Assembly: GCA_946803715.1 (NCBI GenBank) | Contig: CAMPET010000224.1 | Coordinates: 7,784-41,991 of the forward strand | Direction of reading: 5' to 3' | DNA length: 34,208 bases | Source of the DNA: Beroe ovata | Lineage: Eukaryota > Ctenophora > Nuda > Beroida > Beroidae | Part shown: positions 16,756 through 26,039 of the stretch, one piece after another | Numbering within the stretch: position 1 is the stretch's first letter | How the letters are laid out: every line of letters starts with the position of its first letter | Notes under the pieces: model-generated | The model's database searches: none | The model's input: only the letters and a program-made list of their open reading frames with translations | What the model was told of the DNA's origin: nothing | Made by a program: the position numbers and the translations under genes

Positions 16756-19269
16756 GGGGCACCAACAGGATTGGCAGCCGATAACATCAAGGGTCAAACC
16801 CTCCATTCAGCATTCAACTTGCCAGTGGAACACGGTAGCCATCCTAAGTACGAACCCCTCAATCAGAAAACCTTGGATCAGACGAGAGTTGTCCTACAAG
16901 ATCTCCAGTGTGTCATCGTGGATGAGGTAAGTATGGTGAGTAATGTCATTCTGCTGCTCCTTCATATGCGTCTGTGTGAGATATTTGGTGAGAAAGCACC
17001 ATTTGGTAATAAGTCGGTCATTTTGTTTGGCGATCTTCTTCAATTAGACCCTGTCCAGGCCCAGTCCCCATATAAGGAAGTAAATGCTGACATGATGCAA
17101 AAAATTACGGATGGTAATAAAATTTCCCTAAATCTTTGGCTAGAATTTGATTTTGATGAGCTTACAATCAATCAACGTCAAACGGGTGACGCGAATTCCG
17201 AATGGAAGTCGCTTCTTTACCGTGTGAGGACTGGTACACATAACATCCAGGATATCAAAACCCTCAATGATCGTTGTATCGATATACCCGAGTCAGCTGC
17301 TTCCCCTGATGATAAACTCACTTCCCTAATTACATATTTTAACCATCTTTCAAAATCAGGTTATAACCCAGTCTGCCTCCTTCCAACACGTGAGATGGTG
17401 GATCGTTTCAACAACGCAGCTATCAAGGCAGCACACTCGCAGTTTGAGGAAGTCCTCGCACGAGATAGTATCGACTGCAGGAACAAGAGGAACCTCAAGG
17501 CTGCAGAACAGGCTGTGCAGAGGCTAGATAAGCTGGACGATCCCCGGAACACTGCTGGACTGGAGAAGAAGATTCCCATCTGCCATGGTGTCAGGGTTAT
17601 GCTGAGGTCCAACATCGACACAGCTAACGGTTTGGTTAACGGGGCTATTGGTGTCGTGAGTGGTGTGGAAAGGGATGAGCATACAAACGTAATAACAGGT
17701 ATAAAGGTATTGTTCGATAAGAAGGAGGATTCAATCACCATCAAGCCCGTAAAGAGGAAGATTCAGATCTTCCCAGGGGCTTTCCTTCATAGAGAACAAT
17801 TTCCTTTATGCTTATCTTACGCCATGACAATTCATAAGGCTCAAGGGCTAACTTTACCATCTGCATTGATTGACCTAGGAAAGTGTATTTTTGCACGTAG
17901 CCAAACATATGTTGCACTTAGTAGAGTTTCTACTGTTAACGGTGTTCACCTCATTAACTTTAGCCCTAAGAAAATTCTCGTTAGCACAGCTTCACTAGAA
18001 GAGTACATTCGGTTGGGTAGTAAGTCTGGTATATCACGGGAGTACAGAAGTAATGCAGCTAATTTGAATAAAAAGGATTTGCAATCTTTTTATATCACCC
18101 CTGAGCGTGTTTGGTACATTAGTAGTAATAGAAAGAAAGCCAAAACTACAATCGACTCTATAATTTCCACCTCTGTCAAAAAACCAAGGTCTAACTGTAA
18201 GACTGTTATCCCCAAGGTCAACCAACCTGATACTACAACAAAGCCGGCGCCGCCAGCGGTCAAGATTGAGGTTCCAGACACCAACATCACAACAGACACC
18301 AACAATAAAGTCCCACCGAAGCGGAAAAATACTGGCGTATCACGACAATTCATTCATATTCCAGTTGATGTATCACAAAGTGTTCATGAAATCATTCGTC
18401 TCGCATCATCATGTTCTAGAAGCACCACCTTACTTCAACACATGTCACAACAGTCCATGATCAACACCTATCACACATCAATCATACCATACTGTGATCG
18501 CCAGTCTGATGCTCTCGTGAGACGCATTGCTATCGAGCTACAGCCGGATCCATTCGGCATAGCTAATAACACCAGGCAAAAGTGGCTCAGCAGTGATCTC
18601 ATGAACATCTATGGGATGTATCTCAGAGACCTCTCATCATCCATGGCATCATCTCCATCTGTTCACTTCATCTCTCCATATGCACGCTTCCTCTTCAAAC
18701 ACAACCCACGCACCTACATCACTGACTATATAGGTAGTACTCATACTGAGAGACCATATTCAGAGTCAATGCCTGATGACTATATTCACACAGTGGCTAA
18801 TGCTATCAACTTTGCAGGTGATCCATTGTCGAGTGACGTCATCATGAACTTCTGTAATGACAACGCAGAAGGTCACTGGTATCTGCTCATCCTTGACCAA
18901 CGGGAGGGGCAGAAATCAGTGACCATGTTCGACTCGGGAAGTGGATCATCAGAGCGTGCCCTAGCAGAACGGTGTAGTTTTCTCATCAACTTCATCAACA
19001 AGTACAGGACTCACGTGAGGAACACCTACTCGGACACAGTACACTGGACATCAGGTAGTATTCAGGTGAGAGATTTTCAATTTGTGAATGGCATGTCTCA
19101 GCGGCAGCGGAATGGGTTCGACTGTGGAGTGTTCAGTCTCATCAATGCAGAATGCTACATTAGATCCTGGGATCACAATGATTGGGAACAAAATAGTATC
19201 CCTCTCTTTCGATTAATGGCCATTTGGTATAATTCTGCGTTTGCGACTAGAGCCGAGGTTCCCCTATGA
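16756..19269 (+). CDS. Second Helitron copy, 5'-truncated: helicase end plus ULP1 protease
   Basis: The frame begins at GAPTGLAAD directly after the N at 16753, matching the first copy from about 12967. It stays open for about 837 residues to the same stop position. Rep, Walker A and everything upstream are missing. Walker B (VIVDEVSMVS), the late helicase motifs and the protease triad are kept (His codon 18874-18876, Asp 18931-18933, Cys 19123-19125). One Ser codon of the first copy is absent (VHSWTSG against VHWTSG), and the linker before the protease has indels (about 18180-18330). Most differences are synonymous or conservative. The apparent start upstream of the TG tract (16666) is not homologous. 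Truncation may be real or caused by the assembly gap, so a full second element or a divergent haplotype is possible. Confidence 0.85.
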   Translation, partial: GAPTGLAADNIKGQTLHSAFNLPVEHGSHPKYEPLNQKTLDQTRVVLQDLQCVIVDEVSMVSNVILLLLHMRLCEIFGEKAPFGNKSVILFGDLLQLDPVQAQSPYKEVNADMMQKITDGNKISLNLWLEFDFDELTINQRQTGDANSEWKSLLYRVRTGTHNIQDIKTLNDRCIDIPESAASPDDKLTSLITYFNHLSKSGYNPVCLLPTREMVDRFNNAAIKAAHSQFEEVLARDSIDCRNKRNLKAAEQAVQRLDKLDDPRNTAGLEKKIPICHGVRVMLRSNIDTANGLVNGAIGVVSGVERDEHTNVITGIKVLFDKKEDSITIKPVKRKIQIFPGAFLHREQFPLCLSYAMTIHKAQGLTLPSALIDLGKCIFARSQTYVALSRVSTVNGVHLINFSPKKILVSTASLEEYIRLGSKSGISREYRSNAANLNKKDLQSFYITPERVWYISSNRKKAKTTIDSIISTSVKKPRSNCKTVIPKVNQPDTTTKPAPPAVKIEVPDTNITTDTNNKVPPKRKNTGVSRQFIHIPVDVSQSVHEIIRLASSCSRSTTLLQHMSQQSMINTYHTSIIPYCDRQSDALVRRIAIELQPDPFGIANNTRQKWLSSDLMNIYGMYLRDLSSSMASSPSVHFISPYARFLFKHNPRTYITDYIGSTHTERPYSESMPDDYIHTVANAINFAGDPLSSDVIMNFCNDNAEGHWYLLILDQREGQKSVTMFDSGSGSSERALAERCSFLINFINKYRTHVRNTYSDTVHWTSGSIQVRDFQFVNGMSQRQRNGFDCGVFSLINAECYIRSWDHNDWEQNSIPLFRLMAIWYNSAFATRAEVPL

Positions 19270-19401
19270 TACGATTTTGTTGAGACATTCATATACAGCA
19301 TAACATAAGAACTATGAAATTATGATAGAGGTCATACATTTTATCATGTCGCTGTACTTAACCTTTCATTATTCAGGTGGACTCAGATTCTACTCTAAAC
19401 C

Positions 19402-19403
<2 letters not shown>
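19270..19403 (+). other. Helitron 3' flank of the second copy
   Basis: Homologous to 15460-15603 after the first copy, with small indels, and likewise entering TG repeats after CTCTAAAC. This supports a shared 3' element end near here. Confidence 0.75.
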
Positions 19404-19435
<32 letters not shown>

Positions 19436-19580
19436 GTTTGAACTTTGTGTTTGTGCGTGTGTATGTGTGTATTGTGTGTGCGTCTGTGTGTGTTTGTACT
19501 TTGTGTTTGTGCGTCTGTGTGTATGTGTGTACTGTGTGTGCGTCTCTGTGTGTGTGTGTGTGTACTGTGTGTGTGTGTAG
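19404..19580. repeat. TG-rich compound microsatellite
   Basis: Pure TG runs from 19404 to 19434, followed by imperfect TG/TGC/TGTA repeats with recurring ACTTTGTGTTTGTGCG blocks (near 19441 and 19499). Open frames across it on both strands (Cys-Val or His-Thr repeats) are low-complexity and not genes. Confidence 0.9.
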
Positions 19581-19652
19581 CGTGTAGCTATACATTGTAG
19601 TGTATACTCTGTACGTATACAGTACACACTACACAGTAGACTTACGGTTTCC

Positions 19653-19695
19653 TCAAAATAAATTCGCACGTGCAACATTCGCGAATTTATTTTGA
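19653..19695. repeat. Perfect 15-bp inverted repeat
   Basis: TCAAAATAAATTCGC (19653-19667) and its exact complement (19681-19695) flank a 13-base loop. It may be the end of a fold-back element or a hairpin linked to the second Helitron's 3' side. No CTRR end follows immediately. Confidence 0.8.
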
Positions 19696-19714
19696 CCATA
19701 CCTGGTGGCGACTG

Positions 19715-19760
19715 CTATGCAACATAGGGGTACTTGCATTGCAAATCCCATGTTGCATAG
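19715..19760. repeat. Second inverted repeat, 11-bp stem
   Basis: CTATGCAACAT (19715-19725) is complementary to 19750-19760, and the stem extends by GGG/CCC with a one-base bulge. It lies 20 bases after the 15-bp hairpin. Confidence 0.7.
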
Positions 19761-21259
19761 TATCTACGTTTATCCTATGCTAGAAAACCTGTCGGTCGGG
19801 CGTGATGCACTACACATCGGTTTTTTCCAACTTTCGACGCAAAAAATCCCAGTTCCAACTTTATGGTAAGGTACTTCAAAACAGCTAAAACACCCTCCCT
19901 TTTCCTTTGTTATACCGTTGAAAGTTTTTTTGTACTAGTAAGATGGTACATAAAGTAACAAGACTGGTTTATTCCCAGTTGTCAAATTGGGAATTGACCA
20001 ACCAATATTTGAATTGTTTCGATATTTTGGTTGCTTGAGATTTGTAATTTTTATTGTAAGATAAATGTTTGGTTTGAAGATGCATTCCTCTCATGTGCAA
20101 TTATATTCCTCTTTTAAATTATTTTTTTCATAAAATTCGAACGTCTCTTGCTAAAGATTGACAGACAAAAGACTCTATTTTTAATGTTGAGTTCGAACTC
20201 GAAGTTGCGACATTTCAATACTCTGTCAAATTATTTTCTTCATGAAATTCGCAAGTCTCTTGCAAAAGATTGTCGGAGAAAAGACATCCTAATCCTATTC
20301 GTGGCCCGTGGACGACTTTTATACTGCTTACACAACGGGGTTACGACAACATTTCCCCACCGTTTTAAAATAACAACCCCTCCTCCCTTCCTACCATCCT
20401 TCCTTCCTATTCCTTAGTACCATACTACTATAGTATCTCCTGACCAATACATCCTCCTATTCCGCATAACCACTCCCCCGATGGCTCCACATTGACCATG
20501 GTCTACGGCCTACCTTAGAATTGAAATCAGGATACCACCTCCCGCCTCAATCCTAATTTGATCGGCTGTCCTCTTAGCATCGCTAACGAGCCAGTCATAT
20601 TCCTTGAGTCAACATAATATCCTCATGGACCGTGCAACCGGTCAATATGTACAACATATTGGCTTCAGACAGTACAATTCCTGATTGGCCAACATAAGAT
20701 AACATACTCGCATAACACAAGTCACGTGACTGCCACGGTGACACACGACAGTTAAAGGACCATTCTCCATCCTTGGAATCCAACCTGGGCCTTGCCCCTA
20801 ATCCTAACTCCCAACTCCCTCCCCTATTCCCATTCCCCCGCAGCTGATACCTCTTGCAAAGCCGTCCACTTGCCACATTATCCCCGGGATTTCCCCAACT
20901 TGAACATCCCTACATTAGCAGTACCTCGTTTGTTGCAATGTTCTATATTCAACTTGATCTATCTTCAATCAAGCATTTTCTGTGTCTCCTTGTTTCATCA
21001 TAATTAATGGCGGGTATGATTGTCGAGGTATCAATACTGGGATAATACTAATAGATCATACTGATGGGTCAGGACGAGTCAAATGACTCTTTAGTTGAAA
21101 TGTCTGATTGAAAATTCCAACTAACCAGATTTTCGCCTGGCTGGCCATATGCTTTGGTATTGAAAAAGAGTGATATTTTTCCCAAAACCAAATAAGATTT
21201 GGTTGTTCTTGTCCGCGGCATCTAGCGTTCTTTATTTTAAAGTCTATGATATGATAAAG
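19761..21259. other. Noncoding stretch, no gene seen
   Basis: No supported gene. It includes an imperfect direct repeat of about 65 bases with a spacing of 112 (starting near 20116 and 20228, sharing AAATTATTTT, CTCTTGC and AAAGATTG). A C/T-rich stretch lies near 20380-20420. Open frames here lack recognisable motifs. Confidence 0.5.
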
Positions 21260-21354
21260 AACGCGGCATGTACGACAGACTGCCGCCACATCACTAGAAA
21301 AAGCTTTAGTGTTTCTACCGTGAGGTGGCGGCAGTCTGTCGTACATGCCGCGTT
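21260..21354. repeat. 30-bp perfect inverted repeat touching an N
   Basis: Arms 21260-21289 and 21325-21354 are exact reverse complements (outer end AACGCGGCATGTACGACAGA). The match extends inwards with one mismatch by GTGA, around a spacer of about 35 bases. It ends exactly at the N at 21355. It could be the TIRs of a small DNA element or an assembly or fold-back artefact. Confidence 0.8.
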
Positions 21355-21397
21355 NGGTCTCAATTTCAAACGAGTTATCATTTTTTGGGTAAAGTTT

Positions 21398-24300
21398 CTA
21401 CCATATCATCTCACATCCCGAACCTTGTTCATCAAGAAGGATTTTTCTCAACTTTGACTTCATGATTGATAGACTTGTCGCCAAATCAGAATTTTTTGTG
21501 GAGCCAGGTATCACAATCCCGCTTGTGTTAGGAGGAGGTTTAGTGAAAAAATGCTTCGAGTAGTTGTTCCATAGTTTGGATGCACTGAACACAAAGCTTT
21601 GGGTTCCAATACAGTGATTGGTATGAGGTAGCTGAAGTCTAATTTCGCTGTTGACTCGATCACTCAGCTTAAAAAGGTCACTCATTGAGGTTGGACTTCT
21701 ATATTTTAACATTTTATAAAGCTCGAGTATTGTATGGTATTTGTAGAGGTTTCTCAGACATAGAAAGTTGTTCTTCATGAACAGGGGCTTGGTGTGTTCT
21801 AGCACATAGTTTTTTGGAGCTCTGTGTTCAGTGTACGTTCTTGCTCTAGCGCAAGTTAGATAGAATTCCTGGTGATCAAAGGTTATTTCCGCCCCAAAAA
21901 GAAGGCGCACACATCTCTTCTGCAGAGAGAATATTTTAGCTAATTTATAGTCAGAAATGCCACCCCAGACCGAAATACAGTAGGTGAGGTGAGGCAAGAA
22001 CAAGGCATTATATAGGTTAACATACTCTCTAGTTGGAATAAACTTTTTAACTCGCTTCATCATTACAAGGCTTACTTTTAGTTTGTTCAACAGATACTCA
22101 GTGTGAGCATCCCATTTAAGCTTATCGTCAATTATAACACCAAGAAATTTGACGTTGTTCACTCTTTTAATCTTCTTTCCACATAGAATGAGGTCATATA
22201 CCTTGTCCCGTGTTCTATCAGTTCTTGCACAGACTAGCCTCTCTTGGTTAGAGAGGTCATGTCTAAAGCACATATAACAAGACTTCTCTACATTAATGTG
22301 TAATTGATTTGCATACATATAGTTATAGACGTTGTCAAGAACTGATTGAGCCTTTTCATATGCTTCTTTTTCAGATTCGCCAGAAACAAATATATTCGTG
22401 TCATCTGCATAGAGCACGAACTTCCCCTTGTCAGAGGCCATTATAATGTCGTTAACATAAATAAGAAATAGCAGTGGTCCCAAGACGGAGCCCTGAGGTA
22501 CACCATACTCAATTTCGCATTCATCAGAGTTTTCCGAGTGGAATTTGGTACTCTGAGTCCGTCCTGAGAGATAGCTTTTAATCAAGTTAAGACTGACCCC
22601 TCTTATACCATAAAAACTCAATTTATAGATGAGCTTATCATGTGATATTGTATCAAAAGCCTTGCTTAGGTCGATAAAAATACCAACAACATGCTTCTTC
22701 TTTTCGATGCTATTCACGATTTCATTTACTGAAAAGTTAACAGCCTGACTTGTTGAGTGGTTCTTCCTGAAACCATATTGGTTTTCGTACAGTGTGTGGT
22801 TTGATATAAAAAAGCTGTACAAGCGGTTATAGATAAGTTTTTCCAGAACTTTACCAAAGACTGGCAATGTGGAGACAGGTCTGTAATTATCAAGCAGTCT
22901 CGAGTCTCCCTTTTTGAAGACCGGGGTGACTGAGGCTTTTTTAAGTATCTTAGGAAAGATCCCTTCCATCAGAAAATAATTAAAGAATCTGAACAAGGGT
23001 TCAAGGATAACTACAGCAGTTTTTTTGATTAGCGAGATTGGGATATCACTGGCTTTACCACTTTCGAGACCCCCAACTATTACAGCGACCTCCTCTTTGG
23101 TGCAAGGCGACATGAAGAAACTATTACACGATTTTCGATTCGGATCAAGATAACTCATATACCTGTCACCAGGCTCTTGCACACTGTCTGGGAGTGTGGA
23201 AGAGTAGACTTTAGTATTTAGATTTCTAGCTATAGAAGAGAAAAATATATTGAACTCAGTAGCAATTTGCCTTCTATCTTGCACCAATTCACCATTAATT
23301 ATGAACGATGCTTTTATATTAGTTTTTGTCTTCCCTCTTAGGTCATTTATCAGTTTCCAAGTTTTTTCCATGTCGCCTTGGACACTATCGAATTTTCTCA
23401 GATAATAGGTCCTTTTTGCCTGCTTGATGACTTTTCTCAGCTCAAATCGAAACGTTTTATACTTTTCATAAAGTTCTCCATCACCAAGTTTATTGTCATC
23501 ACAACACGATTTTTTCCACTGCTCATAGAAGTAAATCTTGCGCTGCACAGATGCTATAATACCATTGGTTATCCATGGGTTAAAAAGTCTATTCCTTTTG
23601 GATTTTCCATACAAATTTTCATCAATCAGGAAGATATCATTTATCTTGGTATCGATGAATGACATGAAACAGTTAAAGTGATGCTCGTTAAAGTCATAGT
23701 TTGTTCCATGACTTGATATCTCTGATTTCAATTCGAGCTCAAATTTACTTATGTTAGTTTCACAAAAATCATATTTTGGGCATTTCTTCTCAGGGGGTGT
23801 CCCATTTTGAGATCTACATTCAAATATATTGAAAACTGGGAAGTGATGTGACACTCTTGATTCGAGAATACCAGCCAGCAACAGCTTCTCAGTTGAATTA
23901 GTTAGAATATTGTCAATTAGAGAAGCTCTACAGCCTGGCTTTTCATGAGTAGCTAGTGAAACAGTTGGTATAAGATTGTGCTCATAGAACAGTTGCTCAA
24001 ACTCGTCACTTCCTTTAGAGAATAGATCAATATTAAAGTCTCCTGATACGTGAACATTTTTACTGGGTAGCTCCCTGAGAAGACTTTCAAATTCTTCGTA
24101 GAATTTCTTCAAATCGCCGCTTGGCGGTCGATATATAACACCAATGGTTTGCGGATCGTCTGTGCTAGTTACCTCTACGAACAGAGATTCAAAGTTTTTA
24201 GTGCAGTGGCAGAATTTTTCAATTTTACAGTACTGAAAATTATTATTGATGTAAATTCCCAGTCCACTGCCTTTGTTTTTGTCAGCAGTCTTAGAATTGT

Positions 24301-24991
24301 ACTCCGACTCATAACCAGGGATGCTGTACAGCCCTTTATTTTCGTCGTCACAGTTAGTTTCAGCAATTGCAATTGCTGTAAATTCAATGTCATATTGGTT
24401 TATGTCAGCCAAAAAGCTATCGAAATTTGATGCATTGCCATCAACATTGTTGAAAAGAATTGACATGGAATCTTTTCCATATGTGGCTGAAGCTTTCTTT
24501 GCAGAAAAACTACTCCTGTCATATATTTCACAAGAGTTCAGAATTTTTGACAGGGTGTTTACATCTTCAAGTTCTTGGAAATCAAATTGCTCATGCTTAT
24601 CCTGAGTTAGATTATTAAATGGGTTATATCTAGGAATAAGCTCGAGGGAACAACTATGACATTGCCACTGCTTTAGGACTTGGTCAAACTTGAAATGCTC
24701 TTTGGAGCACTCTGCATGATAAATTGTTTCACATTTCTGGCAGGTGACGATACGATTGTGAGTTAGTATATGCCTATTACACGCAGTACAATTTTCTCTC
24801 GTGACTTTTATATTGAACTCCCCTCCATTATGGTTGATAACCGTCATAGGACTACTCAAGGCACTGCCACTAGATCTACCTGGGCTAAGGAGCACAGCAT
24901 CGCTATAGCTCCCTCTCACATTACCTCTCCCTCTACCCCGTCCTCTACCTCTATTGGGACGGTTTGCAGTTTGGGTCCTCGTCCTGCTGTA
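21398..24991 (-). CDS. CR1/Jockey-type LINE protein: PHD, AP-endonuclease, reverse transcriptase
   Basis: One open frame. The first ATG is at 24845-24847; the frame is open upstream to 24991 through an Arg-Gly-rich tract without another ATG. Numbering from the GTG at 24919: a PHD finger with Cys44, 47, 60, 63, His68, Cys71, 87, 90 and Trp85, a complete C4HC3 set; an AP-like endonuclease about 150-370 (FNNVDG, AETN, IYRPPSGD, GDFNID, then SHHFPVF where SDH is usual); a reverse transcriptase about 590-900 with NYRPVS, FIDLSKAFDTISH, VPQGSVLGP and YADD (codons at 22400-22411); then a C-terminal Cys/His-containing tail. No RNase H is seen. The protein nicks target DNA and copies the LINE RNA into it. 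No stop or frameshift is seen, so the copy is young. Stop at 21398; the 3' flank is cut at the N at 21355. Confidence 0.92.
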   Translation of the reverse strand, partial: YSRTRTQTANRPNRGRGRGRGRGNVRGSYSDAVLLSPGRSSGSALSSPMTVINHNGGEFNIKVTRENCTACNRHILTHNRIVTCQKCETIYHAECSKEHFKFDQVLKQWQCHSCSLELIPRYNPFNNLTQDKHEQFDFQELEDVNTLSKILNSCEIYDRSSFSAKKASATYGKDSMSILFNNVDGNASNFDSFLADINQYDIEFTAIAIAETNCDDENKGLYSIPGYESEYNSKTADKNKGSGLGIYINNNFQYCKIEKFCHCTKNFESLFVEVTSTDDPQTIGVIYRPPSGDLKKFYEEFESLLRELPSKNVHVSGDFNIDLFSKGSDEFEQLFYEHNLIPTVSLATHEKPGCRASLIDNILTNSTEKLLLAGILESRVSHHFPVFNIFECRSQNGTPPEKKCPKYDFCETNISKFELELKSEISSHGTNYDFNEHHFNCFMSFIDTKINDIFLIDENLYGKSKRNRLFNPWITNGIIASVQRKIYFYEQWKKSCCDDNKLGDGELYEKYKTFRFELRKVIKQAKRTYYLRKFDSVQGDMEKTWKLINDLRGKTKTNIKASFIINGELVQDRRQIATEFNIFFSSIARNLNTKVYSSTLPDSVQEPGDRYMSYLDPNRKSCNSFFMSPCTKEEVAVIVGGLESGKASDIPISLIKKTAVVILEPLFRFFNYFLMEGIFPKILKKASVTPVFKKGDSRLLDNYRPVSTLPVFGKVLEKLIYNRLYSFFISNHTLYENQYGFRKNHSTSQAVNFSVNEIVNSIEKKKHVVGIFIDLSKAFDTISHDKLIYKLSFYGIRGVSLNLIKSYLSGRTQSTKFHSENSDECEIEYGVPQGSVLGPLLFLIYVNDIIMASDKGKFVLYADDTNIFVSGESEKEAYEKAQSVLDNVYNYMYANQLHINVEKSCYMCFRHDLSNQERLVCARTDRTRDKVYDLILCGKKIKRVNNVKFLGVIIDDKLKWDAHTEYLLNKLKVSLVMMKRVKKFIPTREYVNLYNALFLPHLTYCISVWGGISDYKLAKIFSLQKRCVRLLFGAEITFDHQEFYLTCARARTYTEHRAPKNYVLEHTKPLFMKNNFLCLRNLYKYHTILELYKMLKYRSPTSMSDLFKLSDRVNSEIRLQLPHTNHCIGTQSFVFSASKLWNNYSKHFFTKPPPNTSGIVIPGSTKNSDLATSLSIMKSKLRKILLDEQGSGCEMIW

Positions 24992-25802
24992 TCAACGGTT
25001 CAATCACAGTCGATAAGTTGGGTAAGTATCTGGCGTAGTATTGGACTGCACCCAGGAAAGCGATCATCTGATCTCTGCTCTCGGGATAGTCAGCTTTAAC
25101 TAGCATCTCAACTTTTGAAGTAACGGGTTTGATTCCCTGAGCTGATACGTGATGCCCCAAGTACACAACGGACGGCTTCATGAACTCAGACTTATCCGCT
25201 CTGCAACGGAATCCCGCCTGTTCAAGCCTCTGCACAACTTGTCTCACATTCAACATGTGCTCTTCATCATCACGACCCGTTATCAGTATATCGTCGACAC
25301 GGCAACAAGTCTGCTCGATTCCTAGAAGAACTCCGTCAATGGTGCACTGGAACTGGGCACCAGCAGCATTGATTCCGAAGGGTAGGCGTGTCCACTTAAG
25401 CAGTCCCAAAGAAGTGTTCATCGTCGTGAGTATCTGATCACCCTCACGTAACATCAGACTATTGTAAGCACTCTTTATATCTATCTTAGTGAACAGCTCG
25501 CCACCAACCATACCTGCAAAACACTCCTCAACCGTTGGAAGAGGATAAATCTTGGTGTCAAGTGCTGGGTTTAATGTGGATTTATAATCACCACAGATTC
25601 GTATCGACTTATCAGGTTTGATCACTGGTACAATAGGAGAAGCCCACTCGGAATGGTCTACTGGAACTAGCAGTCCATCCTTGATCATCTCTTTCAGGGT
25701 ATCATTCACTTTGTCCTTGATCGAAAACGCAGTAAATCGGGCTTTACAGAACTTGGGTCTTGCCTCAGGCTTCAGATTGAGACGTGCTTCATAACCCTTA
25801 AC
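24985..25802 (-). pseudogene. Ty3/gypsy reverse transcriptase fragment (copy 1)
   Basis: On the minus strand, from the N at 25803: GYEARLNLKPEARPKFCKAR, then the RT with HSEWASPIVPVIK, IRICGDYK, FTKIDIKSAYNSL (motif A Asp), LPFGINAAGAQFQ, RVDDILITG (VDD at 25290-25298), YLGHHVSAQG and FLGAVQYYARYLPN. It ends near 24985 where similarity to copy 2 stops and LINE sequence starts, so the LINE appears to have inserted here. RNase H, integrase and LTRs are absent. The residue before VDD is Arg instead of the usual Tyr or Phe. The RT stretch itself has no stops. Ty3/gypsy RT copies element RNA in a particle; this piece cannot act alone. Confidence 0.85.
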
Positions 25803-25803
25803 N

Positions 25804-26039
25804 GAGCAGCGTCGCGTCCCGTTATTGGCAATAAAAATCCAAAATATTTTCCTTTACCAGAAATTTTCTCTTTTTCTTTGCCAACAGTGGGGTGTACATT
25901 GACACCCCAACACCCCCACGGCACGCCTCTGGAAAACAGGGTTTAGGGATTATTACAATAAACCAGAGGTCCTAGTGCTGTGGATTGGACATACAGAAAC
26001 TGGTTCCACTACTGGATCAGGTACAGGAATTATTTCCCT
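25804..26039. other. Noncoding stretch next to an assembly gap
   Basis: Follows the N at 25803. It contains short inverted repeats (GGGGTGT/ACACCCC near 25891-25910, CCTCTGG/CCAGAGG near 25926-25968). A minus-strand frame continues past the gypsy RNase H with stops. It is possibly decayed gypsy or a non-autonomous repeat. Confidence 0.45.

Noticed and set aside
19373-19699. His-Thr or Cys-Val repeat proteins on either strand
   Set aside because: These are translations of TG/CA microsatellites with no other coding evidence.
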